A DNA stretch of 64,000 nucleotides, taken from positions 32,663,313 to 32,727,312 of the forward strand of contig CM046853.1 of NCBI GenBank assembly GCA_025617745.1, given 5' to 3'. This document shows, piece by piece, positions 55,521-64,000 of this stretch; the first letter of the stretch is position 1; each line of letters opens with the position of its first letter. The DNA is from Heliocidaris erythrogramma (lineage: Eukaryota; Echinodermata; Echinoidea; Camarodonta; Echinometridae). Position numbers and translations under genes: made by a program. The notes beneath the pieces were generated by a model, which was not told the DNA's origin, did no database searches, and saw nothing but the letters and a program-made list of their open reading frames with translations.

Positions 55521-55677
55521 CAAGGCCGTACGCAGCGGGGGGGCAGGGGGGGCAGTTGCCCCCCCAGAAATTTCAAAATCATACTTTTTTTTAATTGGGT
55601 TTTAGACTTCAAGTTATGGGTTCCTTTGAAAGCGATCATCTTGCCCCCCCAGGAAAAAAATTCTGCGTACGGCCTTG
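55521..55677. mobile_element. hAT-like MITE, copy 2, with 8-bp target duplication
   Basis: The same 15-bp ends as 47401-47576, bordered by GGTGGACT at 55513-55520 and 55678-55685. Orientation is opposite to copy 1. Inserted in the 3' tail of the LINE. Confidence 0.92.
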
Positions 55678-55685
55678 GGTGGACT

Positions 55686-55979
55686 TATTTGCTCGTTATA
55701 AGTAGAGCGGATACGTCACCGGACTGGGGATCTCACGGTTCGCGGTTCGAGTCCCGCCGCGGCACTAATGTCCTTTGGCAAGACATTAATCTACATTTGC
55801 CACTCTCCACCCAGATGTAGTAAATGGATACCTGGTAGGAATTTATTCCTTGAATGCTTTCAGCACCTTATAGGGCAGCTGGGCTAAAGCAAGGGTAATA
55901 ATACTACTTCGGCGCTTAGAAACATTCTATTAAGCGTAATATAAATGTTTAATTGTATAAATTTATTATTATTATTATA
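55686..55979 (+). mobile_element. tRNA-derived SINE, copy 2
   Basis: The head (about 55691-55766) has the B box 'ggttcgagtcc'. The body 'cctttggcaagacattaat' and 'tttgccactctccaccca' matches the SINE at 27175. The tail is TTATTATTATTAT. The heads of the two copies differ, so either two subfamilies exist or the body was paired with different tRNAs. Confidence 0.82.
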
Positions 55980-56603
55980 AGTGTCTGTATACTTATCATT
56001 ATTATTATTATTATTATCATCATCATCATCATCATTATTATTTTCAAATTTGAGTCTGGGCTTGCACAATAAGACTAACTTTCGCTATTTCGGGGGAGAA
56101 AACCCAAGGTCATTCGTGACGTGTGTACTAAGTGTGCACGCCATTGATCTCTACCACATCGATGTTTGTTTTTGTCATTCGCCTATTTTGTCTTCAAAAC
56201 ACTTCATGTGCAGTTTTCTGCATGTACACTGCAGAAGTCCAACCAGTATTATAGTGCAGTTTATGACTGTGGACCATCGCTGAATAATGTAGACGATTCT
56301 TTTTTCAATGCGAATCTACAAATAAAGGAAACAGGTAAAAAGAATATTTTTTTTAATGTATGTAGATTCTGTAGAATCTGTAGAAAAGAAAGAAAAGAGC
56401 TATCAAACATTCATTAAGCTATACTTTTGTTTCTGTCCGTGCAACATGAGCGAAACGAGGTGCAAATGCAAAGTAATTCGATCTAACTTAGATTTCAAGT
56501 ACACGTTAGTAAAATTGTGGTTTATGCTGCTTGTAATAATGTGTCAAGCACATTTCAGTTGGATAAATGCTCGTTCACATATGCTGCGGCGCTTAATATA
56601 TAA
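55980..56603. other. Intergenic, no gene seen
   Basis: A short TTA/TCA repeat (about 56000-56045), then AT-rich DNA. Plus-strand frames at 56166-56655 are unassigned and end in the following MITE. Confidence 0.4.
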
Positions 56604-56816
56604 CACTCTTAAAAACTCAAATGTTAAATCTCCATTTAAAAGGTTGGAGGAGTGACAACATTTTCAAAATGGTAAATGAACACTTTTAACATGCTGCATC
56701 CAACCTTTATAAACTATTAGATCCAGCATGTTAAAAAGTGTTAATTTACCATTTTAAAAATGTTGTCACTCCTCCAACCTGTTAAATGTAGATTTAACAT
56801 TTGAGTTTTTAGAGTG
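56604..56816. mobile_element. Near-perfect palindromic MITE
   Basis: CACTCTTAAAAACTCAAATG at the left pairs with CATTTGAGTTTTTAGAGTG at the right. 'aggttggaggagtgacaaca' and 'cattttcaaaatggtaaatg' also have complements. About 213 bp, almost entirely self-complementary. Confidence 0.88.
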
Positions 56817-57950
56817 AAACTGTGCGACTTGAATGAGGAGTCGACTATTTCATGAGAATATGTAATATGTAATATAGAATATATAATAATAGCGTAAGGA
56901 TATTTTTTGTGGGGGGGGGGGGGGGGGGGCTTTCATATTTTTTGCTGCCGCCTCTTGAAACCAAACGACAGGGTATGGTCCCAAAGCTGTGCCTCGTCGG
57001 GTTCATATTTTGAGAAATGCTGTGGTAGAAAACGACGATTTTGTGATTTTCACAAAAGGAGTTCGGGTTTTTTTGGAGCAAGAAATGAGGGTCATCGTGT
57101 GCTGAGCCCTTTGAGAGATCCCGAGAGCTCGGGTCAATGATAAATACCTCTCTAATTAGTAATTATTGACATATATTTATATTCTCAAGCTTTTCAAAAA
57201 AAATTGAAACAATTGTATATAACCAAGGAGGTTCAAATAGATGGAGTCTCAACGAACGATAATTAATGCAAACACCTGGGAGATTATAAAGGATGTACAA
57301 TTGAATTTGAAGCGATGTCTGATGGCGCGAAAGTAAACGGGAAAGATTTAGAGATGTTTTGTCATTTGAATGCTTACGATGCGCAGTTAGATTCATAAAT
57401 CGACAAACACAGAAAGGGAATGTGCAGTTTTAATGTAAATAATTTCGATTTCATTCTGAAACTGCACTGCCTCAGGATGAACAAATTTTTGAGATATAGC
57501 CTTAAAATTGTCACAAATGTATTAAGGGCAATTTTAACACCTTTCCGCTTAATTCCGATTATTAGATTTCATTATAATTACCATCGTGAAAAATGGCTCT
57601 ATGAAATATAGCCAACTAGTGGGCACACGCGGTCAGTCAAGAAATTGTCATCGCAAATCTGGTATTTTTGGCACTACATATGTTCGCTTGAACCTTGTTA
57701 TATCATGCATGTGCACTTTTTCGAAGTTACATTTAGGTCTGCGAAAACTAATATTATTGTAACAGAATATCCTCCATTGTACGTATCCATGGTTGTGTAA
57801 TACAATGGAGTTTGATTTGTTTCCTCGTTTGGAAGAATGTTTTCGGAGAGCGCATAATTTGTCATGTTTGTTGTGGCGGCATCTAAGCTCGCTTCAAAGG
57901 GAAGCTGTCTGCTGTGACTCCATCTGTTTGAACCTCCTTGATATAACAGA
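56817..57950. other. Intergenic, one unassigned ORF
   Basis: A long G tract lies at about 56911-56929. A minus-strand frame at 57698-57976 (RWSHSRQLPFEASLDAATTN) has protein-like composition but no recognised family. The string 'gaggttcaaatagatggagtc' at 57228 recurs in reverse at about 57920-57940, in the same frame area. Confidence 0.35.
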
Positions 57951-58800
57951 TTGTATGACTTCCTAATGCATAACAACTTACCTCATTTCAGTATACTTTT
58001 CGTACACATAACTCCATATAATGTTGCTCTTATTGAACTCTGTGATAAGATTTCTTTATATAAAAAAGAACATTTAGGACCTACTTGGTGTTTTATGGAC
58101 CTTAGTGAAGCCTTTGATACTCTTAAACATCATAGAAAAAAAATGAATTTTTATGGTGTACGAGGAACCCCCTCTTATGGTTGAAAATTATTTTTTGTGA
58201 CTGATATATATATATATATATATATATATTACTTTTAATAATGTCAACTCTGATATCTTAATTAAATTCGGGGTCCCACAGAGTTTAATCCTTGGCCCTT
58301 TGTTGTTCCCTATGTAAATTCAACTTCATCACTTCAATTCAGCTAATTTGCTGAGGATAACAATGTATTACTTTCTTATCATAAATTTGAGCATCTCATT
58401 AAATGTAGTATTATCCAAAGTCTCCTCGTAGTTTAGAAGCAATAAGTTATCACTAAATATTAAAAATACAATTTTTTTATACACTTCAAAAGTCAACCAT
58501 CAATACATAATAATTCCCCCCCCCCCCCCCCGCCCATGGATATTTTTTATTGACGGTATGAAAATTGAACAGAGAGAAAGTAAGGAATTTTAAGTTGTTA
58601 TTGTTGATGGTAAACTAAACTGGAATGTGCATATTCCTATTGCTAATGTTGTGACTTCTGCATCACGTGGAGTTGGAAAATTGTAGAAGCTAAGATCATA
58701 CATTCCTCAGCGTACGCTATTTACTATTTATAATTCATTTATAGTGCCTTACATTTCATACTGTAATATTGTATTTGCTTCTCAGAAAATTTAAATTAGC
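57951..58800 (+). pseudogene. Second non-LTR retrotransposon remnant
   Basis: Encodes ALIELCDKISLYKKEH, FMDLSEAFDTLKHH (RT block with the first catalytic Asp), then after a TA-repeat a GVPQ-like 'ggggtcccacag' block and LGPLLF. Further on are DGKLNWNVHI, LRSYIPQRTLFTIYNSFI and PYISYCNIVF, typical of Jockey/CR1-type C-termini. Frameshifts and stops throughout. Confidence 0.8.
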
Positions 58801-59576
58801 TCAAAGCATTGCTCCTCCTTCAGAAAAATAGTGAAGCCATTATACGAAAATGACCTCACACTAATTGCAACAGAAAATATTTCACCTGTTCTAGTCTTGT
58901 TAATATCCACTCAACAACACAGAAAAAGTCCAAAGAAATCCGAGTGGTGGAAAGTATCGAAAAAATACCGGAATTGAGGATAATTATTTTTCTATTTTCT
59001 GCCATTATGCGAAAGCACTAGCAGACCAATAGACGGACCAAGGAGGTGCTCGCCTAGTACCTCCTTGGACTGACTAAAAATAAACTCGAATTCAGTTGGA
59101 CACGCCCCGGCGAACATTCTTTTGTTGTGTGCTTTCTCAACAAAACAACAATCGCGATAATGTATCCAACTGGCCAAACTATTTGTATAGTTATCGATGA
59201 TTGTGAGAAACACCAGAGCCATACATACTGGCCCTGAGAAACACCTTACAATGACGCCCTCTGTTGAAAGCATAGGCCCATAAGAGAGAGAGAGAGAGAG
59301 AAGGGGAGAGATAGGGGAAGGGGAGGGGACAGGTAGGGGAAGAATTAGTAGCATTAAACTCTTTTAGTAAGAGTAAGTAGTCGAGACATTGATCTGGTAA
59401 GATGAGCTATTTTTGCAACCATGGATTAAACAAAATCAGATTCAATTAATGCTTATTATTTTATTCAAATGAATTGGCAAAAGGGAGATGGGGAGCATAC
59501 ATCGTCATTGATAACGATTTAAAAAATTGTTTATTCAGCGAAATGGCATTTTCCTGATGAACGGAAACAAATGTTG
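58801..59576. other. Intergenic, no gene seen
   Basis: AG repeat at about 59284-59302. The minus-strand 120-codon frame at 58992-59354 is partly this repeat and is not recognised. Confidence 0.35.
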
Positions 59577-59880
59577 TCCTAGGGGGTGGTTGTCCGGGGG
59601 GTAGTTGTCCAGGGGGTAGTTGTCCGGGGGGTAGTTGTCCGGGGGGTAGTTGTCCAGGGGGTAGTTATCCGGGGGTAGTTGTCCTAGAGGGTGGTTGTCC
59701 TAGGGATAGTTGTCTGGGGGGTAGTTATCCGGGAGGGTACTTGTCCTAGGGGGGTAGTCGTCCTAGAGGGTGGTTGCCCTAGGGGGTAGTTGTCCTAGGG
59801 GGTAGTTGTCCTAGAGGGTGGTTATCCTAGGGGTGGTTATCCGGGGGGTGGTTGTCCAGGGGGTAGGAGTCCTAGAACCT
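59577..59880 (+). repeat. G-rich minisatellite (GGGGGTAGTTGTCC variant)
   Basis: About 20 units of 14-15 bp, 'gggggtagttgtcc' and 'tagagggtggttgtcc'. It ends 'gagtcctagaaccttgag', matching in complement the 'ggttctaggaca' that begins the 48.8-kb array. Third member of the same family. Confidence 0.85.
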
Positions 59881-61320
59881 TGAGAATGTATTATCATTTA
59901 CGAGGAGAGTAGCCCCCTATACTGATTACTACAAGTCACTTTTTCTGCCACATATATTTGTTAACTCCAAAAGCTCAAAGTTCTCATGTTCCAATAAATA
60001 ACTTTATAGCACATTTTACAATGTTATAAGTTGCCTAGTTCTATATTGCATAACATCGAATTTAGTACCTTTTCATTATCGTTATCATCATTCATCATCA
60101 CCAATATATGATAAATAATCTTGTAATAGAACTGGATAGGAATATAAACGCTTTATTTTAAGTAATTGGTTAAACGTTTTATTTGAAATGTATGTTACCC
60201 GTGTCAACAGTTACTAACCCTGAAGTAGCACTAGTATACCCAAGTGAGCTTTAAAATTATAGATTTGGAATCAGGTGACTGTTTATACCATTGTTACGAA
60301 TTGTTGTTTCTGTTTTTGATTTTGTATCTAGGATCAGTTTTATTATGATAATAATTTATCATACTTTTTAGATCAATATATTTAAACCATCTTGTTTGAA
60401 AACACGTTAAAAGATTATCACTAAATATCCTATTACACGCCCAACACTTATCGTTTTCGCAGTGTGCAGTGCTGGCGTCTTATCGCATAGTCCATGACAT
60501 AAAAAATCTTTTGTTCCCATGGCCATTTATGCCAGGTTCATTGAATTTTCTCACTACTAGTACAAATGCGTTTATACTCGAAAAGACCCTGTGAAATAAC
60601 TCTCGATAAAGTGGTAAATGAAACCAAATTCCATATCAAAATATGATTAGGAAATAGCGTGCAAATATAATGGAAAATGCCAAGTCTCGGGAGCGGCCTA
60701 CCACTGATTTTTCGAAGGGTGGCCGTACTCCACAAGGTTTTGGTGCCTAGCCCCCCCCCCCCCCCCCCAAAAAAAAAAGGTTTAAAAAATTGCCAACATT
60801 TCAGATATAAAAAAAATTGTGGGAAGGGAGTGTCACAAGGTACATCATCAGATGGGGCAATGCTGCTGAATACCAGCAACTTGATAATGTTCCTGAAATC
60901 AATGTTAACTGCACACTCGCGTAGCTAACCATGCAGGATTCTTCCATTGGGGTTGGGTGGATAATTGTCGACCATTTTTAATTCTTATAGTGCCAGACAG
61001 ACTTCATTTTCAGTTGGGAGAGCACAACTGGTGAATCTTTTTAATTTGTTTATGAGGAGGAATATAGTGGAAGATTGAGGTGGGGTGTGCTTGCGTGTCT
61101 CAAGCCGCACGCCCGCGTGGCTTCGTCACTATATTCTCGCAATTGGACAAAGTTTAAACAATTATTTCATTTCATAAAGCAGAATAATCTCATTTTATAG
61201 CTGCCCGTGGATTCAGTTGATTTTACTAGTTTAATATAATTGTTCTAATCATTTGATCTATCATGATAAGCTAATGTGAGAGAGAAACAAATATCCATGG
61301 ATGCTATTATCATTATTCTT
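59881..61320. other. Intergenic upstream of the plus-strand paralogue
   Basis: Poly-C/poly-A junction at about 60751-60778. No upstream exon or promoter of the 61.3-kb gene could be recognised. Confidence 0.4.
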
Positions 61321-61340
61321 TTTTTTTTTTTTTTTTTTAG

Positions 61341-61615
61341 TTGTGACCAAAGAAAACCTAACCATGACTAATACTTCTACGAGTGTCTCGGAACAATACA
61401 GAGAGCAAGGCAATGCTTTCTACAAGTCTGCTACCAGTGACTTTGGCCCCACCATCCGTCTCCTCAGGCTTGACAACGCCCTCAAGTGTTACAGGAATGC
61501 GCTATCATGGAAGAGCACTAAAGATGAGGAAGTATCAGCGATGAAGAACGTTGGAATGGCATCTTGGAAGTCAGCCGGTGTTTACTTGGAGAGTGCACCG
61601 ATTAAAGAAGCAAAG
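61341..61615 (+). CDS. First coding exon of a TPR/J-domain gene paralogue (partial gene)
   Basis: A 19-base T run ending in AG (61340) is a strong acceptor. ATG is at 61364 and the donor AAAG|GTCGGTGAG is at 61615, phase 0. The 84 codons (YREQGNAFYKSA, RLDNALKCYRNAL, EEVSAMKNVGMASWKSAG) align with exon 1 of the minus-strand gene (YGNRFFKSA, GRLESALQCYQCA, KNIAMTSWKLA). Upstream of the ATG is 5' UTR, so a further 5' exon is expected. No second exon is found before the window end, so the intron exceeds 2.3 kb. Predicted to be a TPR-like co-chaperone-type protein by homology to the neighbour only. Confidence 0.82.
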
Positions 61616-61942
61616 GTCGGTGAGAGAATTACGTGAAGGCTTTGGGATAACTCGATACCAGGGCAAACTCTGCATTTCTCAACGATCAAAATGTGAATGA
61701 CCCCAATGTATTGAAGGTCATCCTTGTGTTTGATTTTTTTTTATTCACATACTATTTCTTTTTACTTTTAAAAATGTCCAAACAATCTGGAGTAATGATT
61801 TCCTAAATTCTAAAAGCAGAAAACTTTTGTAACCTGAAACTCATGGGTATTGAGCAAGAAATTTGGTGAATTGCCAAAATTCAATGTTTTAATTAAATTA
61901 CTCTGCGTTTATATGAAGCTTTCTTGAATATAGACCACTCCA

Positions 61943-62083
61943 GGGGAGCGTTTCATCAAGTGTTTTGTCAGTGATTTTTTTTTACCGACAATTGTTATAA
62001 GCTACTGAAATCCTTGCATCTGACCGGCTGAGAGCGAATTTGTCGGTAAAAATCACGGACAAAAACTTGATGAAACGCTCCCC
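61943..62083. mobile_element. MITE in the intron of the plus-strand paralogue
   Basis: 'ggggagcgtttcatcaagt' at the left pairs with 'cttgatgaaacgctcccc' at the right. 'accgacaa' pairs with 'ttgtcggt'. It resembles the 52.6-kb MITE in the GTTTCAT core. Confidence 0.85.
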
Positions 62084-62155
62084 AGACCGAATTAATAAAA
62101 CTTTCATTCACATCGCGTATTACAGTAACCATTAAAATTTATATACATATATATA

Positions 62156-62681
62156 CACTCAACCAAAAAAGTAAGTTCCCCCCTAGCATTTTTGGATATA
62201 TCTCAAAAAGTATTTTACCTATTTTCATAATTCAAACGGGAATGCATGGGAAAAAAAGTTGCACTTAAGGTTATATGAAGCATATTGTGTACATTTCCTA
62301 TGCAAGTTAGCAAATGACCTTTTTAAAGTGTTATGTAATTCTCAGGAATTTCTTCAGGTACAATATGCTTCCCTATTAAACTGTATGCTCATGAAAAGAA
62401 AGAGATAGAGAAATATGCAATAAACCATGCTTAAAAGTTCAGAATCATGAGTGATTGTTTGATTATTTGCGTAAAAGTCAATGCAAATCACTAGTGCAAC
62501 TTTTTTTCCAAAATGCATTTTTTCACACCAATAATGATATCTGGTGGCAATGATATGCCATTCATGTTATGTGTAATAAAATTCCCTATCCATTCCCGTT
62601 TGAATTATGAAAATCGGTAAAATACTTTTTGAGATACATGTATATCCACAAACGGGGGAACTTACTTTTTTTGGTTGAGTG
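62156..62681. mobile_element. TA-flanked palindromic element, ~526 bp
   Basis: CACTCAACCAAAAAAGTAAG at the left and CTTACTTTTTTTGGTTGAGTG at the right (20-21 bp) are bordered by TA. 'atctcaaaaagtattttacc' is mirrored at about 62615. 'gcaacttttttttc'-type sequence is mirrored around the centre. Mariner-like by target; no transposase. Confidence 0.85.
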
Positions 62682-62689
62682 TATATATA

Positions 62690-63095
62690 CATGTATATGT
62701 ACCTACACGTATCTTTTTAGGGTTGTTTTGTTTTTCAAAGGTAATAATTATTATATCAATCTTTTATTTATTGCAACCATACAGGGTGGCTTTCGTACAA
62801 AGGAATAAAAATGATTGATACTGTATAATTTTAAAATAAAATTGCAAAGATTGACATTTGAAATAGCTAAATATCGAAACATAATTTTTCAAAAGCATTG
62901 GCAATTACTATACTCAGAAATAAGTGTAATATGATATATGGTAAAAATTTGAATTTGGTGTGATATATTATCACGGTAATCAAATATTAAATGTGATCAT
63001 AGAAAAAAACAAGATGAATGCGACTGCGTCTCCTATATGCCTCCGCCTAAATTCAGTTGATGGCTCAAACTCTTCTAGAAATATTTGATAACGAG
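62690..63095. other. Intronic or intergenic, no gene seen
   Basis: AT-rich lead-in to the following array. Nothing coding is recognised. Confidence 0.4.
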
Positions 63096-63895
63096 GCTAA
63101 AAACCAGTAATTTCATGTAATTTTATGTAAATTGACCTCTGTGACCTCTGACCTTTGACCTACTTACCCCAAAATCTAATCAGTTCATCTTTCTATGGGT
63201 ATGCATACTGGTACCAAGTTTGAAGTTCTCACCTCAGATAGTTCAGATAACTGGTAGAAAAAATACTGGTAGAAATTCTCACCTCAGATAGTTCTTGAGA
63301 TATCGCTGTAACGGTGCTAAAAACCAGTAATTCCATGTAATTTCATGTAAATTGACCTCTGTGACCTCTGAACTTTGACCTACCTACCCCAAAATCTAAT
63401 CAGTTCCTCTTTCTATGGGGATACATACTGGTACCAAGTTTGAAGTTCTCACCTCAACAGTTCTTGAGATATCGCGGTAACGGTGCTAAAAACCAAGAAT
63501 TTCATGTAATTTCATGTAAATTGACCTCTGTGACCTCTGACCTTTGACCTCCTTACCCCAAAATCTAATCAGTTAATCTTCGTATAGGGAAACATACTAG
63601 TACCAAGTTTGAAGTTCTTACCTCAAACCGTTCTTGAGATATCGTGGTAACGGTGCTAAAAACCAAGAATTTTTATGTAATTTCATGTAAATTGACCTCT
63701 GTGACCTCTGACCTTTGACCTACTTACCCCAAAATCTAATCAGTTCATCTTCGTATGGGGATACATACTAGTACCAAGTTTGAGGTTCCTACCTCAAATG
63801 ATTCTTCAGATATCGCGGTAACGAGAAGTGGGACGGACGCACGGACGGACGGACGCACGGACAACCCGGCACCCACCTTCGGTGGGCGGAGGCAT
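63096..63895 (+). repeat. Tandem repeat, ~170-bp unit, with hairpin end
   Basis: Units start 'gctaaaaacca' at 63096, 63316, 63485 and 63655. They contain 'ttgacctctgtgacctctga', 'accccaaaatctaatcagtt' and 'ttcttgagatatcgc'. The first is longer owing to a partial internal duplication. The array ends in a 'ggacggacgcac' run and a hairpin 'cccaccttcggtggg'. Similar ends occur at 48.5 and 36.5 kb. Confidence 0.85.
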
Positions 63896-64000
63896 AAAAA
63901 CATATTCAAATCAAATACAAAATGGAACTCCACTTGAAAATGAGAGGGCTAAACAGTGTATATATGGTTTTGAGACTCATTTTGACAAATTAGAGTTGGG

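Noticed and set aside
1..64000. CRISPR arrays, operons or bacterial gene clusters
   Set aside because: The window has spliced exons, SINEs and LINEs. No regularly spaced repeat-spacer structure or dense prokaryotic coding is present.

Overview
The window reads as animal nuclear DNA, most likely from a marine invertebrate deuterostome such as an echinoderm. It has spliced exons with canonical GT/AG sites, non-LTR retrotransposon remnants, tRNA-derived SINEs, and dozens of small palindromic DNA transposons. More than 40 homopolymeric G or C tracts occur, and there are marine-type tandem repeats. The lineage is an inference from repeat style and gene families; no ribosomal or mitochondrial marker is present to prove it. 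Most of the 64 kb is repeat-derived.

Region 1 (about 0-27 kb) is a tandem family of cold-shock-domain (CSD) genes, all on the minus strand. Copy A (918-1671) is a pseudogene. Copy B (9753-10292) has one CSD. Copy C (14248-15057) has two CSDs joined by an Asp/Ser linker. Copy D (24758-25270) has one CSD. Flanking non-coding DNA is also shared between copies, so kilobase-scale segments were duplicated rather than only the ORFs. Just downstream of copies C and D lie decayed remnants of the last exon of the J-domain gene that sits intact in region 2. Later insertions (palindromic TTAA-flanked elements, LINE fragments, minisatellites) separate the units.

Region 2 (27.7-34.2 kb) holds one six-exon minus-strand gene. 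All five intron phases agree, giving a predicted 448-residue protein with TPR-like helices at the N-terminus and a J-domain-like C-terminus with an HPD motif. Two plus-strand relatives exist: a first coding exon at 61341-61615, whose gene runs out of the window, and a lone decayed exon-3 copy at 45112-45262. The locus therefore pairs CSD (RNA-chaperone-type) genes with TPR/J-domain (co-chaperone-type) genes that have been duplicated and shuffled together. A shared stress-related role is an inference only.

Region 3 (34-64 kb) is mainly repeats: tandem arrays (35.5-36.5, 49.4-49.9, 63.1-63.9 kb), G-rich minisatellites (48.8, 51.4, 59.6 kb), LINE remnants with reverse-transcriptase motifs (52.8-55.5 and 58 kb), hAT-like MITEs with 8-bp target duplications, and two palindromic elements whose inverted arms each contain a tRNA-like sequence (43.5 and 50.9 kb). 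The second of these is a near-complete tRNA-Thr(UGU)-like fold in both arms.
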